Source of the DNA: Pseudomarimonas salicorniae
GTDB lineage: Bacteria; Pseudomonadota; Gammaproteobacteria; Xanthomonadales; Xanthomonadaceae
Length of the DNA: 64,000 nt
Direction of reading: 5' to 3'
Assembly (NCBI RefSeq): GCF_023156535.1
Contig: NZ_JALNMH010000002.1
Span: 124,001-188,000, forward strand
Notes under the pieces: generated by a model
Database searches by the model: none
Seen by the model: only the letters and a program-made list of their open reading frames with translations
What the model was told of the DNA's origin: nothing
Shown: in pieces, positions 50,562-59,162 of the stretch
Layout: every line of letters starts with the position of its first letter
How positions within the stretch are numbered: position 1 is the first letter of the stretch
Position numbers and translations under genes: made by a program

Positions 50562-51484
50562 GCGGATGCGGGGAGCATCCAACAAACAACCATAGGGTGC
50601 GGCTGGCCGCACCGGGCATACCGTCCGAACGCCCGTATCGGTGTGCCAAGGCACACCCTATGGGGCTTCGCCGACGCCCAACGAAGCGGGACCGTATGAG
50701 CGCACACCGGCGCGACCGCAGCGATGCCGCTGTGGCCGAGAACCTGGGCAATCCTTGGCGCCACGGTCGCGGGCAAGCCCGCTCCTACAATCGCGCCTCG
50801 TTGCGAAGCCGATGGCGATGCCCGGTTCGGGCGCGAAGAAGACATTCATAGGGTGCGGCTGGCCGCACCGGGCATACCGTCCGAACGCCCGTATCGGTGC
50901 GTCCAAGACGCACCCTATGGGGCTTCGCCGACGCCCAACGAAGCGGGACTGTATGAGCGCACACGGGCGCGACCGCAGCGAGGCCGCTGTGGCCGCGAAC
51001 CGGGAAGATCCTTGGCGCCGCGGTCGCGGGCAAGCCCGCTCCTACAATCGCACCTCGTTGCGAAGCCGATGGCGATGCCCGGTTCGGGCGCGAAGAAGAC
51101 ATTCATAGGGTGCGGCTGGCCGCACCGGGCGTACCGTCCGAACGCCCGTATCGGTGCGTCCAAGACGCACCCTATAGGCCTTCGCCGACCCCCAACGGTG
51201 CCCGACTGTGGGAGTGCCCTTGGGCGCCACCGCAGCGCTCCAGATTCACCACAGACTGCGGCCAGAGCGGGTCTCCGCGGTCGCGCCCGAGGGCACTCCC
51301 ACAATTTGACTGCGGTAAGGGCTGCTTCGCGGCACAAACCGGACCTGGCAGCACCGCTGCTGTAGGAGCCAGCTTGCTGGCGATCGTCCCATCCGGGGCG
51401 CCTATCGCCAGCAAGCTGGCTCCTACAGCGGGACCGGGGCGAATGCGAACTTCGCGCCCGAAGCGGACCTCCGGTGGCGCCGGC
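50562..51484. other. 923-bp repeat-rich gap
   Basis: No gene is seen. It is filled from 50591 to 51426 by an array of composite repeats and, to the right, by about 60 bp of unrelated GC-rich DNA up to the MBL gene stop. Short open frames cross it in several phases but follow the repeat period and match no protein. Confidence 0.6.
50591..51426 (+). repeat. Array of composite repeats with 257-bp period
   Basis: C hairpins start at 50591, 50847 and 51104 (periods 256 and 257 bp). The first two are each followed by a variant B-like element (cgcgaccgcagcg ... ggtcgcgggcaagcccgctcctac) and a conserved gttgcgaagccgatggcgatgc block. The third C is followed by a normal B (51207-51303) and A (51362-51426), completing a C-B-A composite with the 103- and 155-bp spacings of the 18744 copy. 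Confidence 0.9.
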
Positions 51485-53275
51485 TCAGGCGGCCTGCTGG
51501 CGGGACTGGATCTCCTTCAGCACCAGGGCGCCGAGGTCGCCGAGCAGGCGTGACTGCTCCTCACTGAGGTCGCGCGGGCGCTGGTCCGCCAGGCACAGGG
51601 TGCCAATGCAGTGGCCGCTGTCGAGCACCAGGGGATAGCCGGCGTAGAAGCGCACTCGTGGGCCGTCGGCGACCACCGGATTGTCGGCGAAGCGGTCGTC
51701 GAGCAGGGTGTCGGGCACCACAAACAGCTCGCGCTGGTGGATGGCGTGGGCGCAGAAGGAGACCTCGCGCGAGGTCTCCTCGGCATCGATGCCGATGCAG
51801 CTCTTGAACCACTGGCGCTCGGCGTCGACCAGGCTGATGAAGGCAAAGGGCATGTCGAACATGGCCGAGGCCATGCGGGTGAATCGGTCAAAGCGCTCCT
51901 CGCGCGGCGTGTCGAGCAGGCGCAGGGCTCGCAGGGCCTCCAGGCGGCCCTGTTCGTCCTCGGGCAGCGGCGCCACCTGCCAGCGACAGCGGGCACGCAG
52001 CAGGAAAGCGCGCAGCCGGGCGCGCGCGTACTCCGGCGAGTAGGGCGCATTGAGCCAGCCGGCCACGCCGGACCAGTCGCGGCCGTCCTTGGGCGCGGCG
52101 GCGCCGAGGACCACGCAGGGCAGCTGGGCCAGCCTCGGGTCGCCAGAGCGGGCGAGCGCCGTGGCCGCGGCATGCGCGTCGTCGAAACCGACCTCGGCGT
52201 CGATCAGCAGCAGGCCGGCGCGCAGCCTGCCAAGGCTGTCGATCAGCCTGTCGGCCTTGGACTCGCCATGCACCTCGATGCCGTCACCAGCGACAAAGCC
52301 GCGCACCCGCTCGACCGTGGCCTGATCCCTGCTGAACACCACGATCGGCCCGGGCCGTGAGCGCTCGGCGGGCTGCAGGGCCGAGGGCCCTTCCTCGCGA
52401 GCGGCGGCCGTGCCGACGAGTTCGATCTCCATGCCCTCGGCGGCGGCGAACACCTCGAGCGCCGCGCATTCCTTTGGATGCCGCTCGCGCAGGCCGGCGA
52501 TCAGGGTGTCCATGGCCTCGTCGTGGCGCAGCGGATCGTGGTGGGTGAGCGCGAGCCGTTTGACCCCGGCGCTGGCGGCGACGCGGGTGGCGTACTCCAC
52601 CGTGCTGTGGCCCCAGCCCTTCTTGTTCGGATACTCGGCGGCGCAGTACTGGGCGTCGTGGATGACCAGATCGGCACCGCGCAGGAACGCGGCATGCTCG
52701 GCATCCTCGCCGCTGAGCTCGCCGCCGTGCGCGGCTTCCGCGCCATGCGGCTCGTGGTCGCAGGCATAGACCAGGACCGCGCCGTCGACCTCGATGCGGA
52801 AGCCGAGCGTCAGTGCCGGGTGGTTGAGGTAGCGCGTGCGGATGAGCACGTCGTCGATGCGCAGGCTGCCCTCACCGAGATGGTGGTAGTGGACGCTGGC
52901 ATTGAAGGCCTCGGGCGTCACCGGGAAGTAGGTGTACTCCATCTGCCCCGCGAGGGTCTCGCGCAGCGATTCGCCGAAGCCCTGCGCCGCATAGAAGTCC
53001 CACTGGTGGCCGGGCAGGAACAGGGGCGCGAAGAAGGGAATGCCCTGGATGTGGTCCCAATGCGTGTGGCTGATCAGCACGTGGCCGCGGATCGGCCCCT
53101 TGCGGGTCTCCAGCAGGTGCTGGCCAAGGTCGTGCACGCCGGTGCCGCAGTCGATCACCAGCAGGGTCCCGGCGGCGGTCTCCACGCTCACGCAGGAGGT
53201 ATTGCCGCCGTAGCGCACGGTGCGCGGGCCCGGCTTGGCCAGCGATCCCCGGGTGCCCCAGAAGCGGACCTTCAT
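51485..53275 (-). CDS. MBL-fold hydrolase fused to receiver-like and GAF domains
   Basis: A 596-residue cytoplasmic protein with three parts. Residues 1-290 are a metallo-beta-lactamase fold with the metal motif H70-x-H72-x-D74-H75 (SHTHWDH), and later His and Asp in ACDHEPHG and LALTHHDPLRHDE. Residues about 310-430 look like a degenerate receiver domain (IVVFSRDQATVERV, LLLIDAEVG, PCVVLGAA). Residues about 445-590 form a GAF domain (ERFDRFTRMASAMFDMPFAFISLVD, SFCAHAI, GTLCLADQRPR). Fusions of MBL and GAF modules exist, but I cannot name a function. A signalling hydrolase is the best guess. GST gene starts 12 bp upstream. Confidence 0.82.
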   Translation of the reverse strand: MKVRFWGTRGSLAKPGPRTVRYGGNTSCVSVETAAGTLLVIDCGTGVHDLGQHLLETRKGPIRGHVLISHTHWDHIQGIPFFAPLFLPGHQWDFYAAQGFGESLRETLAGQMEYTYFPVTPEAFNASVHYHHLGEGSLRIDDVLIRTRYLNHPALTLGFRIEVDGAVLVYACDHEPHGAEAAHGGELSGEDAEHAAFLRGADLVIHDAQYCAAEYPNKKGWGHSTVEYATRVAASAGVKRLALTHHDPLRHDEAMDTLIAGLRERHPKECAALEVFAAAEGMEIELVGTAAAREEGPSALQPAERSRPGPIVVFSRDQATVERVRGFVAGDGIEVHGESKADRLIDSLGRLRAGLLLIDAEVGFDDAHAAATALARSGDPRLAQLPCVVLGAAAPKDGRDWSGVAGWLNAPYSPEYARARLRAFLLRARCRWQVAPLPEDEQGRLEALRALRLLDTPREERFDRFTRMASAMFDMPFAFISLVDAERQWFKSCIGIDAEETSREVSFCAHAIHQRELFVVPDTLLDDRFADNPVVADGPRVRFYAGYPLVLDSGHCIGTLCLADQRPRDLSEEQSRLLGDLGALVLKEIQSRQQAA

Positions 53276-53287
53276 GCAGGCCTCCGC

Positions 53288-53965
53288 TCAGTCCGCGAAG
53301 GCGTACTCGCCGCCCTGCTCCAGCGCGCGCCGGTAGGCTGGCCGGGCATGGATGGCATCGAGCCAGCGCAGCAGGCGCGGGTGCGACTCGCCCAGTCCGC
53401 CACGCGACTTCGCCGCCTCCAGTGGGAAGCTCATCATGATGTCGGCGATGCTCAGCTCGCGCCCGGCGAACCAGTCGCGCCCCTCCAGTTCGGCTTCCAT
53501 GTAGGCAAGCTGCGCCTTGATCTGCGGCATGACGAAGCTGCTCCGTACCTTGTCGGCGATGCCGCGGGCGATGGGTCGCGCGAAGAAGGGCATCTTCGAG
53601 GACTCGACACGGTCGAAGACCAGCTTCATCAGCAGCGGAGGCATGGCCGAGCCTTCGGCGAAGTGCATCCAGTAGCGGCACCGCCAGTAGTCATCACTGC
53701 CCGGTTCGGGGACCAGCCTGCCGTTGCCGTGGCGAACGGCGAGGTACTCGATGATCGCCCCTGACTCGGCGACCACCCGCTCGCCGTCCTCGATGACAGG
53801 GGACTTCCCGAGCGGATGGACCTTGCGCAGCGACTCCGGCGCCAGCATGGTCTCGCGGTCCCGCTCGTAGCGGCGCACCTGGTAATCGAGCCCCAGCTCC
53901 TCGAGCATCCAGAGCACGCGCTGCGATCTCGAGTTGTTGAGGTGGTGCACGGTGATCGCCGGCAT
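53288..53965 (-). CDS. Glutathione S-transferase
   Basis: A 225-residue cytosolic GST. The N-terminal thioredoxin-fold half (residues 1-80) contains HHLNNSRSQRVLWMLEELGLDY and the glutathione-binding PVIEDGERVVAESGAIIEYLA. The C-terminal helical domain has the N-capping motif SIADIMMSFPLEAA. The active-site residue is Ser or Asn in the NNSRSQR segment rather than Tyr. The MBL-GAF gene follows 12 bp after the stop, so the pair is probably co-transcribed. Substrate unknown. Confidence 0.9.
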   Translation of the reverse strand: MPAITVHHLNNSRSQRVLWMLEELGLDYQVRRYERDRETMLAPESLRKVHPLGKSPVIEDGERVVAESGAIIEYLAVRHGNGRLVPEPGSDDYWRCRYWMHFAEGSAMPPLLMKLVFDRVESSKMPFFARPIARGIADKVRSSFVMPQIKAQLAYMEAELEGRDWFAGRELSIADIMMSFPLEAAKSRGGLGESHPRLLRWLDAIHARPAYRRALEQGGEYAFAD

Positions 53966-54064
53966 CGCGGTCTCCTGCGGAAAGATGCAGCCATCCTACC
54001 CGACTGCGGGGTGATTCCTCCCCGTCTGAGGTCCGTGCCGCAGCGCAGACCGGATGCGCCGGGC

Positions 54065-55897
54065 TCAGAGGCCGGCGGCCACCGAGGCGCGGAACTCGGC
54101 GCCGTAGTAGAGCTGCTCGGCCAGTTGCTGCGGGGACGCCGACGGCGTGCGCCAGCGGGCCAGCTCGGCAGGCGCGGCGGGGCGCCCCAGAAAGGCGTGG
54201 TGCAGCAGGTCGACCTCGGCCAGGCGGCGCCCGGCGGGCAGCGCCAGCAGCTCGCGCGCGAGGAATTCGGCCAGGGCGCCGGGCGTGGTCCGGCCCAGCG
54301 CGATCAGCCGCTGCCATTTGCCCGCCTCGACCAGCCAGGGCGAGCGCGCCCGCGCCGCGCCCCGGTCGAGGCCGGACAGGACAAGGAAGCGCGACTGCAG
54401 GCCCTCCACCCAGGGTTCCATCGGCAGGCCGCGCCCGCCACCCTGGGCACGCAGGATCTGGTGCGCCGCGCCCTCCAGCGACAGGCTGCCGGCGGCAAGC
54501 CGCCGCTGCTGGCCGCCCAGCCAGGCCGCGCTGCCGGCATCCAGAAGCAGATGCTGGAGCAGGATCGGCAGCAGGCCGTGCTCGGCGGTCTCGGCATCGG
54601 CCAGCAGATCGGCGATCGCAGCGCCGCGCTCAAGCCGCGGATCGAGTCCCGCGACCCGGGCCGCGGCGGCCTCCGGCTCGCGCCCGCCGAAGCGACCGGC
54701 CAGCCTCGTCAGCAGGATCGGATCCTCGGCCAGGCCATGCAGTTCGGGTGGCAGCAGGTCGAAGCCATCGAAGGCCATGCCCAGACGCGAGTCGTAGTCC
54801 TCGGCGGAAAAACCCGGCAGCCCGTCGCGCTCGCGCAGGCCGACCTCGATCCAGCCGTGCACGCCGGTCAGTTCCAGCTTCGCGGAAGGCGGCGGCTGCT
54901 GGAAGCGAGCGCCCAGGCAATCGAACAGTGCGCCGATGTCGAGGACGAACTCATGCCTGACCCCTTCCTGCCAGGCCGCGGGCGCCGGCGAGGGTCCCGG
55001 CCAGTCCTGCTGGGGGCAGCTGCGGCGCAGAGCCGGCAGCGAGGCCACCACGATATCCGCGCCCGGCGCATGGAAGGACTCGCGCAGGGCCCAGTTCCAG
55101 GGCGCGGCATAGACCTCGTCCGGGTGCTCGAAACTGCTGAACAGGGCCAGCCAGATCCAGCGGCGGGTCTCACCCCAGTGCGCCTCCAGCCAGATCCCTG
55201 CGTGCTGGCCGCGCGGGTCCGGCGGGATCGGCTGGCCGGCATCGAAGACCTCTGCATTGCTATCGACGAGGCGAAGCCCCAGGCGCAGCAGCGGCCCGGT
55301 CCGGCCGGGCTCGAAGCGGGCCAGCGGCGCCCCGCCGCCGCCTCGCTCGCTGGCGATGCCAACGCCCAGATAGGGAATGTAGTCGCGGGTGACGCAGTCC
55401 GGCCGATCGGCGAGCTGCCGCGGGCGGTGGGCGAGGTCGACCGCCAGCAGCCACTCGTTGCGCCACGGCGCCCGGCCGTCCTCCGGCGGGCCAAAGCGCA
55501 GGCCGAAGACGTCCTCGAAGGGTGCCGCGATGGCCTCGCTCTGGTTCGGCGGCCCGCTGTTGCAGGCGGCATCACCGGCCGGCTCGGCATTGGCGCCCAC
55601 GACCCAGTAGCGGCCTTCGGAATCGCTGCGCTGATCCTGCCAGTGGCTCTGCGAAAAGACCCGCGCCGGGGGGCCGGCGATGCCGGGATGGGCCGGGCAG
55701 AGGGCGAACTCGACGCCGGGAAAGCGGCAGGCCGTTTCGAAAACCAGCGGATCGGAAGCGGTGCCATAGCTGGGGCGCGGCAGCTCACTGCGCCAGCCAC
55801 CCTGCAGGAGGCCCGCGTCCCACAACCCGCCGGCCGCCGCAGGGATCGGCAGCGCGGTGGCCAACAGCAGCGCGGTCAGCGGATTGCAATGGCGCAT
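54065..55897 (-). CDS. Secreted protein of unknown function
   Basis: A 610-residue exported protein. A signal peptide (MRHCNPLTALLLATALPIPAAAGG) is followed by a large region with many Trp and Cys residues (two or more disulfides are possible) and PRxxY-like stretches. I do not recognise this region. The last 50 residues (DLLHHAFLGRPAAPAELARW...AEFRA) resemble a single DUF4214 repeat, a motif often found in secreted surface proteins; this is a weak match. It lies alone on its strand. Function unknown. Confidence 0.6.
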   Translation of the reverse strand: MRHCNPLTALLLATALPIPAAAGGLWDAGLLQGGWRSELPRPSYGTASDPLVFETACRFPGVEFALCPAHPGIAGPPARVFSQSHWQDQRSDSEGRYWVVGANAEPAGDAACNSGPPNQSEAIAAPFEDVFGLRFGPPEDGRAPWRNEWLLAVDLAHRPRQLADRPDCVTRDYIPYLGVGIASERGGGGAPLARFEPGRTGPLLRLGLRLVDSNAEVFDAGQPIPPDPRGQHAGIWLEAHWGETRRWIWLALFSSFEHPDEVYAAPWNWALRESFHAPGADIVVASLPALRRSCPQQDWPGPSPAPAAWQEGVRHEFVLDIGALFDCLGARFQQPPPSAKLELTGVHGWIEVGLRERDGLPGFSAEDYDSRLGMAFDGFDLLPPELHGLAEDPILLTRLAGRFGGREPEAAAARVAGLDPRLERGAAIADLLADAETAEHGLLPILLQHLLLDAGSAAWLGGQQRRLAAGSLSLEGAAHQILRAQGGGRGLPMEPWVEGLQSRFLVLSGLDRGAARARSPWLVEAGKWQRLIALGRTTPGALAEFLARELLALPAGRRLAEVDLLHHAFLGRPAAPAELARWRTPSASPQQLAEQLYYGAEFRASVAAGL

Positions 55898-56034
55898 CGG
55901 GGGCGTCCGCGGGAGGATGCAGGCAGTGACCGCGCGGCGGCCGCCGGGTTCCGTGCTTTCAGGCTGGGATCCTCCACTGGCAGGACGGTGGGCCGGTTTG
56001 GCATGCTCCCGGCCCGCTCCCGATCGGCCGCGCC

Positions 56035-56508
56035 ATGAACCCGCGCCAGCTTCGCCGCTACGTCAACCTGTGGCCCCCCTTCCTGTTTTCCGGCATCCGC
56101 TGCGAGCACATCGGTGACGACTGGCGCAGCGCGCGGGTGCGGCTGAAGCTGCGCTGGTACAACCGCAACTACGTCGGCACGCAGTTCGGCGGCAGCCTGT
56201 TCTCGATGACCGACCCGTGGTGGATGATCCTCGTGCTGCGCTGCCTGGGCAGCGACTATCTGGTCTGGGACCAGGCCGGCAGCATCGAGTTCGTCGCCCC
56301 GGGCCGCGGCGACGTGGTCGCCGAGGTCAATGTCGAGGATTCGGTGCTCGACGAGCTGCGCGCGGCCGCGGCGGACGGCGGCAAGGTCCTCCGCTGGTTC
56401 GACACCGAGGTGCGCGACGCGCGCAGCGGCGAGCTGGTGGCGCGGGTGCGCAAGCAGCTCTACGTGCGACTCAAGCGCGACCGGCGCGGCGCGGCGGCGG
56501 CGGACTGA
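56035..56508 (+). CDS. DUF4442 hotdog-fold thioesterase-like protein
   Basis: A 157-residue protein with the hotdog-fold features of DUF4442/PaaI-like proteins: the N-terminal LWPPFLFSGIRCEHIGDDWRSARVRLKLRWYNRNYVGTQFGGSLFSMTDPWWM, with the Gln-x-Gly motif (TQFGGSLF) of the catalytic loop. It probably hydrolyses acyl-CoA thioesters. Substrate unknown. Convergent with the small kinase gene, 5 bp apart. Confidence 0.8.
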   Translation: MNPRQLRRYVNLWPPFLFSGIRCEHIGDDWRSARVRLKLRWYNRNYVGTQFGGSLFSMTDPWWMILVLRCLGSDYLVWDQAGSIEFVAPGRGDVVAEVNVEDSVLDELRAAAADGGKVLRWFDTEVRDARSGELVARVRKQLYVRLKRDRRGAAAAD

Positions 56509-56513
56509 GCCGC

Positions 56514-57047
56514 TCAGTCCGGCGCAAGCAGCTCGCGCACCGCGCGCACCGCCTCGCTCACCATCTGGCCCAGTGGCTGGCAGGCGTCCAGCTCGAGGCA
56601 GCCGAGGCCGGGCGCCTCGAAGCGCGCAGCGACGCCGTCGACCAGATCGGGCGTGCGATCGGCGGCGTGGTGCCCCGACGAGGCCGCCACCCGCTCGCGC
56701 GCCAGCGCCGGAGGACAGTTCAGCCACATGGCCACGGCCCGCGCGCCGAAGGTCTCGATCCGCGACTCCAGTTCGACCCGCTCGCGCAGCCGGGAGAAGG
56801 TGCGTCCGTCCAGCACCGAATGACGGCCCATCAGGCAGTTGACCTCGAGCGCCTTGAGCGCGGCATGGTTGGCCGCGCGCTTCTCGGCCGGACTGAAGCT
56901 GCAGCGGGGGAACAGGGCAACGCGGATCAGGTCGCGATCGATGCGATGCAGGCCCAGCTCACGCTCCAGCGCCACGGCGACCTCGGACTTGCCGGACCCG
57001 GGCAGGCCGACCAGCATCACCACACAGGGTTTGCTCCGCACCACCAC
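56514..57047 (-). CDS. Small P-loop ATPase / kinase-like protein
   Basis: A 177-residue P-loop protein: Walker A GLPGSGKS (14-21), then RIDRDLIRVALFPRCSFSPAEKRAANHAALKAL. This is the pattern of the AAA_33 family that includes adenylyl-sulfate-kinase-like and polynucleotide-kinase-like proteins. Arg-rich C-terminal half, no obvious second domain. A GTG start at 57047 with an AGGAGG ribosome-binding site is likely. Its target is unknown. Confidence 0.75.
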   Translation of the reverse strand: MVVRSKPCVVMLVGLPGSGKSEVAVALERELGLHRIDRDLIRVALFPRCSFSPAEKRAANHAALKALEVNCLMGRHSVLDGRTFSRLRERVELESRIETFGARAVAMWLNCPPALARERVAASSGHHAADRTPDLVDGVAARFEAPGLGCLELDACQPLGQMVSEAVRAVRELLAPD

Positions 57048-57103
57048 TCCTCCTGCCGATGCCTGCCACCGGCCGCTGCCCGAATACCACTACAATCCGC
57101 GCC

Positions 57104-57772
57104 ATGAGTCGAGAACTGCACTTCCAGCGCTACCTGATCACCGGCCTGCTCACGGTCTTCCCACTGTGGCTGACCTGGATCGTCTTCGAGCTGGTCCTGA
57201 CCCAGCTGTCCAAGCTCGGCGCGCCTCTGGTCGATGCCGCCGCCGAGCTGCTGGCGCGCTTGCTGCCGGGTGCCGGCGCCGTGCTCCAGGCCGAGTGGGT
57301 GCGCTTCCTGCTTGCCGTGGTGCTGACCATCGGCAGCCTCTACGTGCTCGGCTGGGTCGCCAACAAGGTGGTCGGCAAGCGCCTGCTGTCGGCCTTCGAT
57401 GCGCTGATCGAGCGCATTCCGCTGGTCCAGACCATCTACGGCGGCACCAAGAAGCTGCTCGGCGTGCTGCAGAAGAAGCCGGAAGGCTCGCAGCGCGTGG
57501 TGTTGATCGAGTTCCCGCACCCGGGCGTGAAGACCATCGGCCTGGTCACCCGCACCCTGCGCGACAGCGCCAGCGGGCGGGAGCTGGCGGCGGTCTTCGT
57601 GCCGACCACGCCCAACCCGACCTCGGGCTATCTGGAGATCGTCCCGGTCGAGCATCTGGTGCCGACTGCCTGGACCGTGGACCAGGCCATGGCCTTCATC
57701 ATCTCCGGCGGTGCGGTCTCGCCGGACAACGTGCCCTATCAGCGGGGCGACGTGGTGCCCGACAGCCGATGA
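57104..57772 (+). CDS. DUF502 membrane protein
   Basis: A 222-residue membrane protein with two N-terminal helices (residues about 10-32 and 66-86; FQRYLITGLLTVFPLWLTWIVF and VRFLLAVVLTIGSLYVLGWVANKVVGK) and the conserved LIERIPLVQTIYGGTKKLLGVL and VFVPTTPNPTSGYLEIVP segments of DUF502. Bacterial members are of unknown function. ATG 57104 matches the conserved MSRELHFQRYLITG N-terminus. It overlaps yhhQ by four bases downstream. Confidence 0.88.
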   Translation: MSRELHFQRYLITGLLTVFPLWLTWIVFELVLTQLSKLGAPLVDAAAELLARLLPGAGAVLQAEWVRFLLAVVLTIGSLYVLGWVANKVVGKRLLSAFDALIERIPLVQTIYGGTKKLLGVLQKKPEGSQRVVLIEFPHPGVKTIGLVTRTLRDSASGRELAAVFVPTTPNPTSGYLEIVPVEHLVPTAWTVDQAMAFIISGGAVSPDNVPYQRGDVVPDSR

Positions 57773-58539
57773 GTCGACCTCTGGCCGCGCGCAGCCAGGT
57801 GCTGTTCGTGGTCCTGGCGGGCTTCTTCGTCGCCAATGCGCTGCTGGCCGAGTTCGTCGGGGTGAAGATATTCGCCCTCGAGGACACCCTCGGGGTCGAC
57901 CCGCTGGCCTGGAACCTCTTCGGTCAGCAGGGATCGCTGAGCTTCACCGCCGGAGTCCTGCTCTGGCCGGTCGTGTTCGTGATGACCGACATCATCAACG
58001 AGTACTACGGCCCGCGGGGCGTTCGCCTGCTCAGCTGGCTGACCGTGGGCCTGATCATCTATGCCTTTGCCTTCGCCTTTGCCGCCATTGCCCTCGCCCC
58101 CGCCGACTGGTGGCGCGCCGCCGCGCGGGAACAGGGCGTGCCGGACTACCAGCTGGCATTCGCCGCGGTGTTCGGCCAGGGCCTGTGGACCATCGCAGGG
58201 TCGGTGACCGCCTTTCTGGTCGGCCAGCTGATCGATGTCGCGGTGTTCCAGCACATCCGCCGGCTCACCGGCGAGCGCTGGGTCTGGCTGAGGGCGACCG
58301 GCTCGACGATGGTCAGCCAGCTGGTCGACAGCTTCGTCGTCCTCTACATCGCCTTCGTCATCGGCCCGCAGCAGTGGCCGATTCCCCTCTTCCTCGCGGT
58401 CGGCACGGTGAACTACGGCTACAAGGTGCTGATGGCCCTGCTGATGATTCCGCTGATCTACGCGGTGCGCGCCGGCATCCGCCACTACCTTGGCCGCGAG
58501 ACGGCGGCCGAGCTGGCCCGCGAGGCCAGTGCCGGCTAG
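57769..58539 (+). CDS. yhhQ: Queuosine precursor transporter (YhhQ/VUT family)
   Basis: A 256-residue membrane protein with six helices and the VUT-family motifs NALLAEFVGVKIF, VFVMTDIINEYYG, GSVTAFLVGQLIDVAVFQHIRR and STMVSQLVDSFVVLYIAF. YhhQ imports the queuosine precursor (preQ0/preQ1) in E. coli. The ATG at 57769 overlaps the DUF502 stop by four bases (ATGA), so the two are translationally coupled. No queuosine biosynthesis genes are nearby. Confidence 0.9.
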   Translation: MSRPLAARSQVLFVVLAGFFVANALLAEFVGVKIFALEDTLGVDPLAWNLFGQQGSLSFTAGVLLWPVVFVMTDIINEYYGPRGVRLLSWLTVGLIIYAFAFAFAAIALAPADWWRAAAREQGVPDYQLAFAAVFGQGLWTIAGSVTAFLVGQLIDVAVFQHIRRLTGERWVWLRATGSTMVSQLVDSFVVLYIAFVIGPQQWPIPLFLAVGTVNYGYKVLMALLMIPLIYAVRAGIRHYLGRETAAELAREASAG

Positions 58540-58570
58540 GAAAGACTCTGGACAGGTGGTGAGAGAGTCG

Positions 58571-58655
58571 GCATTCCCGCGGAGGCGGGAATCCAGCCCT
58601 TCTCCCCTCAATCACTTCAACGCAGTGGATCCCCGCCTTCGCGGGGATGACGAAG
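58571..58655. repeat. Paired inverted repeats (attcccgc...gcgggaat and atccccgc...gcggggat)
   Basis: Two hairpins lie in the 155-bp gap between yhhQ and the small hypothetical gene: attcccgcggaggcgggaat (58573-58592) and atccccgccttcgcggggat (58629-58648). This type of repeat, often ending in gatgacg, is widespread in proteobacterial intergenic DNA. It may also serve as a terminator for yhhQ. Confidence 0.75.
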
Positions 58656-58694
58656 CTGGGTCGACCCTGCCTCGCACCCTGAAGCCAGCGCCGC

Positions 58695-58949
58695 TCAAGC
58701 CTCGCGGCGCCGCCTCGCGGCGTTGGACAGCCGCGCCTGGGGCAGCTTGATGCCCGACTTGTCCTCGTAGTCGTCGATGAAGTCTGCGAGCACCCGGTGG
58801 GTCAGCTCGTGGATGAAGACCTCCTCGATGGCCGCGATCTTGCGCAACTGCTCGCGCAGCTTGCGACGCACCTTCAGATTGACATAGCTGTCGTCTTCCG
58901 GATCCGGCGCGGTCTGCGGGATGAAATCTCGCTTCTTCCTGGCGGGCAT
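58695..58949 (-). CDS. Small conserved-looking hypothetical protein
   Basis: An 84-residue basic protein, MPARKKRDFIPQTAPDPEDD, with a helical middle (KVRRKLREQLRKIAAIEEVFIHELTHRVLADFIDDYEDK) and a basic tail. It has a good GAGGAG ribosome-binding site 8 bp upstream of ATG 58949. I do not recognise a family. The NLKVRRKLREQLRKIAA stretch could be a ribbon-helix-helix-like DNA-binding segment, but that is a guess. Confidence 0.55.
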   Translation of the reverse strand: MPARKKRDFIPQTAPDPEDDSYVNLKVRRKLREQLRKIAAIEEVFIHELTHRVLADFIDDYEDKSGIKLPQARLSNAARRRREA

Positions 58950-59162
58950 GGCGGGCTCCTCGATGGGAACGATGCAGGGGCCATGCCTGATCCGCGATCC
59001 TCTTTGCGGAAAGATACAAAGGCAATGGCGGCCCTATTTAACCGGATTTCCGGTCAAACGCGCCAGTGAATCACGCAGGAAAGGGGTTTTCCCGATATGA
59101 GGTTTTGCCCACCACGCTGGCCTTCCTGCGGCGAGATCACCGGGAAGGCCAGCGGTCGGCCG
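58950..59162. other. AT-richer gap upstream of the small gene
   Basis: A 213-bp gap. It contains a short palindrome (ACCGGATTTCCGGT at 59041-59054), which could be an operator for the small gene, and an 11-bp hairpin GCTGGCCTTCC (59116-59126) with its inverse (59143-59153) beyond the stop of the DUF4397 gene on the minus strand. There is no T-run. No gene is seen. Confidence 0.4.

Noticed and set aside
50590-51430. Repeat array considered as a CRISPR array
   Set aside because: Units are about 257 bp with internal palindromes and no short unique spacers. No cas genes nearby.
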